A program made the translations under genes and the position numbers. Of a stretch of DNA of 6,917 bases, positions 1 through 5,722 are shown in pieces; position 1 is the stretch's first letter; each line of letters starts with the position of its first letter. The stretch spans positions 1 through 6,917 of the forward strand of contig CAISZB010000289.1 of assembly GCA_903889845.1 (NCBI GenBank). The letters are read 5' to 3'. A model generated the notes under the pieces. It searched no databases. It was not told the origin of the DNA and worked only from the letters and a program-made list of their open reading frames with translations. Source of the DNA: an uncultured Verrucomicrobium sp. Lineage in GTDB: Bacteria > Verrucomicrobiota > Verrucomicrobiia > Methylacidiphilales > GAS474.

Positions 1-85
1 GCCTGCGCGATAGCGCAAAGTACCCGAAGGGGAAACTGAATGGGATGGGCGGGAGCCAATCCCGAAGGGCCGATAGGCCTGTTGC
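1..85. other. left-edge sequence with no supported gene
   Basis: This is the stretch beyond the ispD stop codon. I see no convincing gene in it. It contains small inverted repeats: TGCGC-GATA-GCGCA at 4-17 and TAGGC-CTGTT-GCCTA at 74-88, the second overlapping the ispD stop. On the minus strand it also holds two short CCC-TTC-GGG type stems. None is followed by a clear T run, so a terminator for the operon is possible but not shown. A plus-strand frame is open from position 3 to 374, but it is best explained as the antisense shadow of ispD. Confidence 0.3.
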
Positions 86-1231
86 CTACCCCTGTGGCCG
101 GATAATCGAGATCGGACTCGCCGGGGGAGCCACCGGCGAAATCGGGGAAAGCGGACTGACCGGCGCGGCCAGGGGAGATAGCGGAGAAACGGACGCCACG
201 GGACCCACCGGCGACGCGTGCGCCGCAGCGGCCGCCGTCGCGGCGGCGGTGGCGGCGGCCAGGGGGGAGACAGGCGTGGTGACGCCGTCGGGATCGGTGA
301 GGCTCTGGCTGAAGGCGGTTTTCTGGGTGTGGAACTCGCGGACCCGTTTCTGGAGGGCGAGGGAGATCTCGTGACACTTCGTCACCGCCTCGTTCACGGC
401 GGTGATGCTGCTCTTCATCGGGGAGTCCTCGGGGCAGTCGCAGTCGAGGAGGTAGGCGAAGCCCATGAGGGAGGTGAGCTGGTTGTTGAAGTCGTGGATC
501 AGCTTGCGCATCTCGGCGCCGATCTGGACGTCGTCGTCGAAGGGGAAGAGCTGGCGCAGGGCGACGTCCCAATCGGCCTTCCGGGTGATCTTTCCGTTGA
601 AGGCCTCGCTCTTCACGATGACGACGGGTTTTCCCAGGGCCTCGACGGCGGCGGTGTCGTCGGTGACGCTTCCGCCGGTGGCGGCGACGTGGGCATAGGC
701 CTCGACGAGGAGGGAGCGGCGGAAGATCTGCGGGGTCTGGACGGCCCAGATGCGGCTCCGGTCGAGGGTCCGGGCAACGGCGCGGACGTCCCCGCCCTCC
801 TCGCTCACTTCCTTCAGGGTGTCGATCGAGGGGTGGCCGCAGACGGCGGCGCCGTGTTCCCGCGCGGCGGCGAAGACGGAGGCGATCAACTCCGGGGAAA
901 GGAAGGGCCGGGCGGCGTCCTGGATGAGGACGTAGTCGAGGGCGGGGTCGAGGGCCTTCAGGCCGGCCATCACGGAGTCCTGCCGCTCCGCGCCGCCGGC
1001 GACGACGGTGACGGGTTTCCCGCCCGGATGGGGAGCGGCGATAAAGCCCTGGACGACGGGGAGGTTCTCCGCCGAGGTGGCGACGACGACCTGGGCGACG
1101 TCGGGCGAGGCGAGGAGCCGCTCCAGCGTGAACTGGAAGACGGTCTTGCCCAGGACGGGGGTAAAGAGCTTGTCGAAGCCGAGGCGGCGGCTCGAACCGG
1201 CGGCGGCGAGGACGACACCGAGGGAACTCAT
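86..1231 (-). CDS. ispD: IspD (MEP cytidylyltransferase) fused to a histidine-kinase phosphoacceptor-like domain
   Basis: Residues 1-230 are 2-C-methyl-D-erythritol 4-phosphate cytidylyltransferase, a cytoplasmic MEP-pathway enzyme that joins CTP and MEP to give CDP-ME plus pyrophosphate. Visible motifs are the N-terminal nucleotide loop AAAGSSRRLGFDK (R15/R16, K21), DAARP at 105-109, DTLK at 137-140, LDR at 156-158 (equivalent to E. coli R157), VTDD at 189-192 and NGK with K214 (E. coli K213). All key residues are present, so it is probably active. IspD normally ends near here at about 230 residues. This protein continues in frame to 381 residues. Residues 236-300 resemble a HisKA/DHp helical hairpin, with IHDFNNQLTSLMGFAYLL and candidate phosphoacceptor H246. 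A Ser/Pro/Ala tail (about 316-381) follows, and no kinase ATPase domain is present. The ATG overlaps the mlaD stop (ATGA), with AAGG seven bases upstream. IspD assignment is strong; the DHp assignment rests on motif similarity. Confidence 0.93.
   Translation of the reverse strand: MSSLGVVLAAAGSSRRLGFDKLFTPVLGKTVFQFTLERLLASPDVAQVVVATSAENLPVVQGFIAAPHPGGKPVTVVAGGAERQDSVMAGLKALDPALDYVLIQDAARPFLSPELIASVFAAAREHGAAVCGHPSIDTLKEVSEEGGDVRAVARTLDRSRIWAVQTPQIFRRSLLVEAYAHVAATGGSVTDDTAAVEALGKPVVIVKSEAFNGKITRKADWDVALRQLFPFDDDVQIGAEMRKLIHDFNNQLTSLMGFAYLLDCDCPEDSPMKSSITAVNEAVTKCHEISLALQKRVREFHTQKTAFSQSLTDPDGVTTPVSPLAAATAAATAAAAAHASPVGPVASVSPLSPLAAPVSPLSPISPVAPPASPISIIRPQG
89..286 (-). repeat. Ser/Pro/Ala low-complexity tail of the IspD fusion
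   Basis: Residues about 316-381 of the fusion are an Ala-rich run encoded by a GGC/GCC-type microsatellite (about 226-262), followed by loose Ser-Pro-Leu/Val/Ile triplets such as SPLSPLAAPVSPLSPISPV. It has a roughly nine-base period and no predicted fold. It may act as a disordered tail or may be recent repeat expansion. The opposite strand of the same repeat reads as a collagen-like Gly-X-Y pattern, which is a coding artefact of Ser-Pro-X codons. Confidence 0.6.
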
Positions 1232-1989
1232 CGGGCCGCCTTGTTCCGTTGGCCGTCGTCGTCCTTGCCCGAGACGTCGGAGTAGAAGAGGATGCCCTTC
1301 TTCCGCAGGTTGGAGATGAAGGCGGTGAGGTCGTTCGCGGTCTTCGGGTCCTTCAGCAGGAGGCCCAGGGTCCCCTTGCCGGTCTGGGCCTCGGCGAGGA
1401 GGGCGTCGGTCCGCTCCATGACGGAGCGGAATTCCTTGATCGAGGCACGGAGGTCGGCGGCGGTCTCCGGGGTGAGGACTTCCTTGTTGAACTTGTCGGT
1501 GATCTGTTTCACCTGCTCCAGGATGGGCTGGGCGGCGGTGGCGAGGTTGGAGAGGTCGGAGGCGTCGTTCCCCTGGACGACGGCGCCGTCGGCGAGGAAG
1601 GGCTGGTCGGAGTTGAGGACGGGCTCGATGGCGACGTTGCGGTCCCCCATGAGGCCGACTTCGGCGATGCGGAAGCGGGCGTCGGTGCGGACCTTCGCTT
1701 CGCTGGAGAGGCGCAGCTTCACGGCGACGCCGCTGCCGTCGGGCAGGGGCGTGGGGGAGGAGTTGACCCGGCCGACGGGCGCCCCGGCCAGGTTGACGTT
1801 CGCCCCCTTGATGAGGCCGCTGGCGTTGGGGAAGTCGACGGTGACGACGTAGCTCGACGTCCATTTTTCCCCGACGCGCCCGAAGATGATCATCAAGGTC
1901 GCGATGATGGCAAGGCCGATGAGCACGAAGAGACCGACCTTGGTCTCCAGGTTGGTGTCGCGGCGGAGGGTGACGGCGGTCGCGGGCAT
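1228..1989 (-). CDS. mlaD: MlaD-like MCE domain protein of a lipid ABC transporter
   Basis: This is the substrate-binding MCE subunit of an Mla-type transporter, anchored in the inner membrane with its MCE domain in the periplasm, where it would pass phospholipid to or from MlaE/MlaF. The 253-residue form has a short cytoplasmic N-terminus and one membrane helix at about 17-37. An MCE domain follows at about 47-125, with the family pattern NASGLIKGANVNLAGAPVGRV. A helical region comes at about 145-200, and the C-terminus contains GKGTLGLLLKDP and KKGILFYSD. I chose the ATG at 1989, 16 residues before the membrane helix. An in-frame ATG at 2070, one base after the mlaF stop, would add 27 residues. 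Those codons are much richer in A/T at third positions than the gene, so they look non-coding. Neither start has a strong ribosome binding site. The stop overlaps the ispD start (ATGA), implying coupled translation. Confidence 0.88.
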   Translation of the reverse strand: MPATAVTLRRDTNLETKVGLFVLIGLAIIATLMIIFGRVGEKWTSSYVVTVDFPNASGLIKGANVNLAGAPVGRVNSSPTPLPDGSGVAVKLRLSSEAKVRTDARFRIAEVGLMGDRNVAIEPVLNSDQPFLADGAVVQGNDASDLSNLATAAQPILEQVKQITDKFNKEVLTPETAADLRASIKEFRSVMERTDALLAEAQTGKGTLGLLLKDPKTANDLTAFISNLRKKGILFYSDVSGKDDDGQRNKAAR

Positions 1990-2071
1990 GGGCTCAGGTC
2001 CAAGTAGGCAGGGGCGCTTCGCGGAGGTCAATTCGTTTTTCGTTTTAAGAGGGGTCGCAAGTAAGGGCATT

Positions 2072-2812
2072 TTAGAGAATTTCGCCCTTGGAGATGCCGT
2101 GGAGGAAGTCGTGGAGGACGGGGTCGGTGGAGGCCTGAAGTTCGGCCGGGGTGAGGAGGGCGTAGATTTTCCCCTCGTGGAGCATGGCGATCCGGTCGGC
2201 GATCTGGCAGGCGCTGGCCATGTCGTGGGTGACGACGATGGCGGTCATCGACAGCTCCTTCGAGAGGCGGGCGATGAGCTTGCTGATGCTGTCGGAGAGG
2301 ATGGGGTCGAGGCCGGCGGTCGGCTCGTCGTAGAACATGATGCGGGGGCGGCCGATGGCGGCCCGGGCCAGGGCGGCGCGCTTCTTCATGCCGCCGCTGA
2401 GGCTGGAGGGCATCTTCTCCCCGTGGCCGGAGAGGCCGACGATCTCCAGCGCCCGAGCGACGCGCTGGTCGACCTCGTCGGCGAGGAGGCACTCCCGCTC
2501 GACGAGGGGGAAGGCGATGTTCTCGCTCACCGTCATCGAGTCGAAGAGGGCGCCGTTCTGGAAGACCATCCCCATCTCCCGCCGCAGGGGGATCATCTCC
2601 CGCTCGTTGAGGGCGGTGAGGTTGGTCCCGTCGTACCAGACCTCGCCCGCGTCGGGTTCCATGAGGCCCAGGAGGTGCTTCAGCAGGACGCTCTTCCCGC
2701 CGCCGCTCCGCCCGATGACGACGAGGGTCTCCCCGGTCCGGACCTCCAGGTCGACGCCCCGGAGGATCTCCTGCCCGGCGATGCTTTTGTAGAGGCCTTT
2801 GACCTGGATCAT
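2072..2812 (-). CDS. mlaF: MlaF-like ATPase of a lipid ABC transporter
   Basis: This is the cytoplasmic ATP-hydrolysing subunit that drives phospholipid movement through the MlaE permease. The 246-residue protein is full length for the family. It shows Walker A GRSGGGKS (34-41), a Q-loop at Q85 in VFQNGALF, the signature LSGGM (138-142) followed by KKRAALARA, Walker B IMFYDE (158-163, D162 and catalytic E163), a D-loop in GLDP, and the switch H196 in VVTHD. The FQNGALFDSMTV segment and the LSGGM signature are typical of MlaF/MCE-type ATPases rather than generic importers. The start ATG overlaps the mlaE stop (ATGA). No clear Shine-Dalgarno sequence precedes it, so coupled translation from mlaE is likely. 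Confidence 0.93.
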   Translation of the reverse strand: MIQVKGLYKSIAGQEILRGVDLEVRTGETLVVIGRSGGGKSVLLKHLLGLMEPDAGEVWYDGTNLTALNEREMIPLRREMGMVFQNGALFDSMTVSENIAFPLVERECLLADEVDQRVARALEIVGLSGHGEKMPSSLSGGMKKRAALARAAIGRPRIMFYDEPTAGLDPILSDSISKLIARLSKELSMTAIVVTHDMASACQIADRIAMLHEGKIYALLTPAELQASTDPVLHDFLHGISKGEIL

Positions 2813-3594
2813 GCGGGGAAGATGGCGTTGAGGAGGAAGCTGAAGAAGAAGTTGGAGATCAGGACGATGAGGGAGGCGTGGACGGCGGCGTTGGTCGTCG
2901 CCTGGCCGACGCCCTCGGCGCCCTGCCCGGCGTTGAGCCCCTTGTGGATGCCGACGAGGGCGATAATGAGGCCGAAGATGCAGGCCTTGATGAGGCCGAT
3001 GCCGACGTCCTTCGGCTCCATGTACTGCGTCATGTGGCTGATGTAGTAGGCCCCGTCGACCTCCATGATCGGGACGGCAACGATCCAGCTAGCCGCGATG
3101 CCGATGGCCATGGAGAGGGCGACGAGGAGCGGCGTGGAGAGGACGACGGCGAGGAAGCGGGGCAGGAGGAGGTATTCCACCGGCGGCACGGCGAGGGCGC
3201 GGAGGGCGTCGAGCTGCTCCGTGAGGCGCATGGTGGAGAGCTCCGCCGCGATGGAGGAGCCGACGCGCCCGGCCAGCATCAGCGCGCAGAGGACGGGGCC
3301 CAGCTCCCGGCACATTGCCACGGCGACGACCGGCCCCGTCGCCGTCGCCATGCCCAGTTCCCGGAACCGGAAGAGGGTCTGCGCCGTGAAGACCGCCCCG
3401 CTGAAGCCGCCCGTGACGAGGATGATCGTCTGCGAGCGGAGGCCGACGAAGTACATCTGCCGCAGGAACTGCCGCCATCGGAGGGGCCGAGTGAAGAGGG
3501 TCCGGACGATGTCGAGGAAGAGGAAGCAGACCTCCCCCGTCGAGCGTACCATCCCGAGGACCATGGAGCCGAGGTGGAAAGCGAAGACGTTCAA
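2809..3594 (-). CDS. mlaE: MlaE-like permease of a lipid ABC transporter
   Basis: This is the inner-membrane permease that pairs with MlaF and MlaD. The 261-residue protein has an N-terminal amphipathic segment and about five hydrophobic helices (roughly 52-75, 85-110, 145-175, 200-218, 238-258). It carries the family core RELGPVLCALMLAGRVG (97-112), then an E.STMRLTEQLDALRAL segment (118-133). The gene starts at TTG (3592-3594), the only start that keeps the full N-terminus because an in-frame TAA lies five codons upstream. ATG codons at residues 11 and 15 are alternatives, and no start has a clear ribosome binding site. It begins 41 bases after the receiver-protein stop and overlaps mlaF. 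An MlaB STAS partner gene is not seen next to it. Confidence 0.92.
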   Translation of the reverse strand: MNVFAFHLGSMVLGMVRSTGEVCFLFLDIVRTLFTRPLRWRQFLRQMYFVGLRSQTIILVTGGFSGAVFTAQTLFRFRELGMATATGPVVAVAMCRELGPVLCALMLAGRVGSSIAAELSTMRLTEQLDALRALAVPPVEYLLLPRFLAVVLSTPLLVALSMAIGIAASWIVAVPIMEVDGAYYISHMTQYMEPKDVGIGLIKACIFGLIIALVGIHKGLNAGQGAEGVGQATTNAAVHASLIVLISNFFFSFLLNAIFPA

Positions 3595-3635
3595 AGCGGC
3601 AGAAGATTAGGGTCTTTCGCGCGTCTGTGGGAAGA

Positions 3636-4355
3636 TCAAAGCATCCGGATCATCTCCCGCAGGCCCTGGATCTGGAACGGCTTCGAGAGGATGTGGGAGA
3701 AGCCCTCGGAAAGGAGCTCCGCGTGGATCGTGTCGTCGATGTAGCCGCTGCAGGCGACGACCTTCAGGTTCTTCTCCCCGGCGCTGCGCAGCTGCTGCCA
3801 CACGTCCCGGCCCCCGATGCTGCCGGGGATGATGAGATCGAGGATCGCGATGTCGAAGGGTTCCCGCGCTTCGATCGCCCGGCGCCAGGCCGTCACGGCG
3901 TCGTTCCCCCGCCGCGTGATCACGGCGCGGTGGCCCAGCCGCTGCAGCATCTCCGTGAGCATGACGCAGGTGGAGGGGTCGTCCTCCAGGACGAGGATTT
4001 TCCGATCCTTCTCCTCCTCGTCGCGCAGGGAGGCCCCGTCGGCGTGGGCGGTCGGCTCGGAAAGGAACTGAAGGTGCTCCTGCTGCCATTCCATGCGCAG
4101 GGAGCGGAGCTCCGCGATGAGGGTCTGGTTCAGCGTCACCGTCTGCTGCAGCAGCGCCGTCGTCCGCGTCCGCGCCGCCGTCGTCTCCTCGCGGATCTTC
4201 TCCAGCTTCCGCAACGCCAGCCCGGCCAGCACGATCACCGTGCCGAGGCCGAGCGCCGTCAGCGCGGGCACCCAGCCCGGCATCCCCGCGAAGGGAGAGA
4301 CCATGCCTAGGCAGGAAACGGCCCAGGAGCCCTGAAAAGAGAGAAGGAAGGCCAT
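3636..4355 (-). CDS. membrane-anchored response-regulator receiver protein
   Basis: The 239-residue protein has a hydrophobic N-terminus with a probable membrane helix at about 28-48. A charged, Gln/Glu/Arg-rich stretch (49-100) with coiled-coil character follows, then a C-terminal receiver domain (about 118-239). The receiver keeps the acidic pocket E124-D125-D126, phosphoacceptor D173 (ILDLIIPG), the switch S203 (CSG) and K225 (SKPF), so it should be phosphorylatable. The GGRDVW, CSGY and ILSKPF segments resemble receivers at the C-terminus of hybrid histidine kinases. There is no DNA-binding or other output domain. Having a receiver on a membrane stalk is unusual. It is the first gene of the probable mla-ispD operon. 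The ATG at 4355 lacks a good ribosome binding site; ATGs at residues 18 and 25 are alternatives. Its partner is unknown, but the HDFNN segment fused to IspD is a candidate. Confidence 0.82.
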   Translation of the reverse strand: MAFLLSFQGSWAVSCLGMVSPFAGMPGWVPALTALGLGTVIVLAGLALRKLEKIREETTAARTRTTALLQQTVTLNQTLIAELRSLRMEWQQEHLQFLSEPTAHADGASLRDEEEKDRKILVLEDDPSTCVMLTEMLQRLGHRAVITRRGNDAVTAWRRAIEAREPFDIAILDLIIPGSIGGRDVWQQLRSAGEKNLKVVACSGYIDDTIHAELLSEGFSHILSKPFQIQGLREMIRML

Positions 4356-4449
4356 GACCGGCTAGAGATACATGAAAGACCTGAAAAGGAAAGAGGACTC
4401 TTTTCCACGATCGGTTTCCCCCTCCCCGGCCTCCCGTTTTGTCCTCCGC
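4356..4449. other. spacer upstream of the receiver-mla-ispD operon
   Basis: This 94-base gap is the most likely place for the operon promoter. It is less GC-rich on its left side. It contains an imperfect GGAAAGAG/CTCTTTTCC inverted repeat near 4389-4409. I found no convincing -35/-10 pair, so neither a promoter nor a terminator is assigned. Confidence 0.25.
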
Positions 4450-4839
4450 CTAAATATGGCGCGAGTCGTCGTGATCCTTCACGACGTAGCCGGTTTCCTG
4501 CCGCTTCAGGTTCACCTCGTGCTTCCGCTGATAGGCGGCGAAAATGTCGTCGGCCGTCATGCCGAGGACCTGCGCCATCGAGACGAGGAAATGGAACAGA
4601 TCGACGACCTCCACGCGGGCGTTCTGCTCGTCGAACTTCTGGTACTTCGCCCACCACTTCCACGGGACGCTGTCGATCAGCTCCGCCATCTCCTGGCTCA
4701 TCGCGCGGGTGTAATTGAGGATCCACTTCGTCTTCTCCTCCTCGCTCATCGCCGTCGTGTCGACGCCGATCCGCTTGTTCAGCGATTCCTGGAGGCGGAA
4801 GATTTCTTCGAGCTTGTCGGGGGTGGGAGACGAGGACAT
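4450..4839 (-). CDS. all-alpha dUTPase-like NTP pyrophosphatase (dimeric dUTPase/MazG superfamily)
   Basis: The 129-residue protein matches the dimeric, all-alpha dUTPase type, which hydrolyses dUTP (or another NTP) to the monophosphate plus pyrophosphate with Mg2+. The metal-binding glutamates appear in QEMAELIDSVPWKWW (E50, E53, with D56) and in EVVDLFHFLVSMA (E77, D80). The C-terminal KHEVNLKRQETGY segment matches the family's Asn/Lys/Arg substrate-contact region. It is cytoplasmic and would limit uracil in DNA or clean the nucleotide pool; the exact substrate cannot be read from sequence. It starts 27 bases after the DCC gene, probably on the same transcript. The ATG at 4837-4839 follows AAAGG by four bases, but both lie in a perfect hairpin (4838-4857). 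Confidence 0.82.
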   Translation of the reverse strand: MSSSPTPDKLEEIFRLQESLNKRIGVDTTAMSEEEKTKWILNYTRAMSQEMAELIDSVPWKWWAKYQKFDEQNARVEVVDLFHFLVSMAQVLGMTADDIFAAYQRKHEVNLKRQETGYVVKDHDDSRHI

Positions 4840-4857
4840 CCGCCTTTCTAGGCGGAT
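4838..4857 (-). promoter_or_regulatory. hairpin covering the dUTPase-like gene's ribosome binding site and start
   Basis: On the minus strand the sequence reads ATCCGCCT-AGAA-AGGCGGAT, a perfect 8-bp stem with a four-base loop. The second arm contains the AAAGG-like ribosome binding site and the first two bases of the ATG. Folded RNA would hide the start. The upstream DCC gene stops at 4867, ten bases before the first arm, so a terminating ribosome would cover or open the stem. This suggests translational coupling, or less likely a short terminator, since no U run follows. Confidence 0.45.
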
Positions 4858-4866
4858 CGCCCGAGG

Positions 4867-5310
4867 CTAGTCGAGAAAAAGCGCCCGCTCCTCCGGCGAA
4901 GGCAGGCGGCACGTCTCCCGCTTCCCGAAGAGGCGGTAGCGGTTGTGGGCCACGAGGCGGTACGCCAGGTTCCGCACCGGGCGGGGGACGCCCTTGCCGT
5001 ACCGCAGCCAGCCCCAGCCCCCCGGCAGCCGGGAGAGGATGGCCAGCGTCGCATCCGATTCAAGATACAGGCGCTCCGACCCGTCCGGGAGCCGTTCGGC
5101 GGCCACGATCGTGTCGGCGGCGGCGGTGGCCTGCGTCTTCGCGGCCAGGTCCGGATGCCGGGCGAGGAGCGCCACAAAAGACGCCCCCTGCTGCGAGGCG
5201 TAGCGGAGCCGCCTGAGCCGATCCCGTCGGATCAGGAAATCGACGAAGCCATTGCACAGCGTGCAGACGCCGTCGAAATAGACCACGAGAGGAGGCAGGG
5301 AATCGGACAC
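4867..5310 (-). CDS. DCC family thiol-disulfide oxidoreductase-like protein (DUF393)
   Basis: The 147-residue protein starts with VVYFDGVCTLCNGFVDFLIRRD, the hallmark of the DCC/DUF393 family, with a CxxC pair at C16 and C19 and the DG before it. The family is thioredoxin-like and presumed to have redox activity, but its substrate is generally unknown. Further family features are the RYASQQG segment at about 36-42, an aromatic GGWGWLRYGKGVPRPVRN stretch (about 96-113) and the ending HNRYRLFGKRETCRLP. There is no signal peptide, so it is probably cytoplasmic. The start is GTG at 5308-5310. No good ribosome binding site precedes it, and an in-frame TAA about 25 codons upstream bounds any extension. 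It is followed 27 bases later by the dUTPase-like gene. Confidence 0.88.
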   Translation of the reverse strand: MSDSLPPLVVYFDGVCTLCNGFVDFLIRRDRLRRLRYASQQGASFVALLARHPDLAAKTQATAAADTIVAAERLPDGSERLYLESDATLAILSRLPGGWGWLRYGKGVPRPVRNLAYRLVAHNRYRLFGKRETCRLPSPEERALFLD

Positions 5311-5417
5311 GGAAGCCAGTCTACCAGGCGTTGGCAGGAAAACCAGACGCGGAAAAGGCTTCCTTCCAGGCCTGATTTTGCTTTAGCATCCCCCCTCCTT
5401 GCCCCACGCGCAGTTTA
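5311..5417. other. divergent spacer between the DCC gene and tRNA-Ser
   Basis: The 107-base region must hold the promoters for the tRNA (plus) and for the DCC gene (minus). A TTTAGCAT element near 5383-5390 could serve as a -10 box for the tRNA, but I see no good -35 box at the right distance. No other feature is supported. Confidence 0.25.
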
Positions 5418-5507
5418 GGACAGGTGGCAGAGCGGTTGAATGTACCTGACTCGAAATCAGGCTTACCCGAAAGGGTAACGTGGGTTCGAATCCCACCCTG
5501 TCCGCCA
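5418..5507 (+). tRNA. tRNA-Ser (anticodon CGA)
   Basis: The sequence folds as a class II tRNA. The 7-bp acceptor stem is GGACAGG (5418-5424) with CCTGTCC (5497-5503). The anticodon stem CCTGA/TCAGG has the loop CTCGAAA, placing anticodon CGA at 5452-5454, which reads UCG. A long variable arm TACCC-GAAA-GGGTA (5464-5477) is typical of tRNA-Ser. The T arm is GTGGG-TTCGAAT-CCCAC (5480-5496). The discriminator is G5504 and the CCA end is encoded (5505-5507). It is the only plus-strand gene supported here and marks the border between GC-rich and lower-GC DNA. Confidence 0.97.
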
Positions 5508-5528
5508 TCTTTTATCAGAGTAAAAGAT
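5507..5528 (+). terminator. AU-rich hairpin directly after tRNA-Ser
   Basis: A perfect 8-bp inverted repeat ATCTTTTA-TCAGAG-TAAAAGAT begins at the last A of the tRNA's CCA end. Its position suggests a role in ending or trimming the tRNA transcript. The stem is AT-rich and no T run follows, so it is not a standard intrinsic terminator. A second weak stem, CCTTG/CAAGG followed by TTTT, lies at 5595-5622. Confidence 0.35.
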
Positions 5529-5577
5529 GACTCTTAGTGCTTGTGGAATTCCATAAAACTTTGGACGGCTCGATTTG

Positions 5578-5648
5578 AATCTAAGAATCGATGCCCTTGC
5601 TCGAAGACCTGTTCAAGGTTTTGCGAAAATCTAAGAATTCCCCCCCCC
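5578..5648. repeat. 11-bp direct repeat and C9 tract in the tRNA-xylanase spacer
   Basis: AATCTAAGAAT occurs at 5578-5588 and again at 5628-5638, exactly 50 bases apart. The second copy is followed almost at once by nine C residues (5640-5648). The rest of the spacer (5508-5694) has no open frame that looks like a gene and is AT-richer than the DNA left of the tRNA. No function can be assigned. Confidence 0.5.
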
Positions 5649-5662
5649 GTTTGATCGAACCC

Positions 5663-5722
5663 CCAAATGGTCAGCTCAAAGTGCATAACAGACCCTAGGT
5701 TCGATTAAGCTGATCCATTTGG
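5663..5722. repeat. imperfect inverted repeat spanning the 3' end of the GH10 gene
   Basis: CCAAATGGTCAGCT (5663-5676) is the reverse complement of AGCTGATCCATTTGG (5708-5722) apart from one extra base, giving 14 pairs around a 31-base loop. The right arm encodes the GH10 residues QMDQL and the loop contains its TAG stop and a CCTAGG palindrome. In RNA it could form a 3'-end protective stem or a weak terminator; no U run follows. Confidence 0.45.

Noticed and set aside
3..374. Plus-strand open frame with a collagen-like Gly-X-Y stretch
   Set aside because: It lies antisense to the IspD fusion tail, and Ser-Pro-X codons on one strand naturally give Gly-rich triplets on the other. The second half shows no collagen pattern.
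1232..1864. Upstream extension of the ispD frame by 211 residues
   Set aside because: It overlaps mlaD in another frame and reads as Arg/Pro/His-rich shadow sequence. The IspD N-terminal motif begins right after the ATG at 1231.
2001..2031. Possible promoter TTGACC...TACTTG before mlaD
   Set aside because: The spacer is 19 bases and the -10 box is poor, so it is not distinguishable from chance.
1990..2071. Extended MlaD start at 2070
   Set aside because: The extra 27 codons have A/T-rich third positions unlike the gene and lie before the normal short cytoplasmic N-terminus. It is kept as an alternative only.
218..4310. Many long plus-strand open frames (for example 218-1285, 1886-3046, 2878-3744)
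   Set aside because: They are antisense to well-recognised genes. Their products are low-complexity Gly/Asp/Glu/Arg-rich sequences expected from high-GC DNA and match no family I know.
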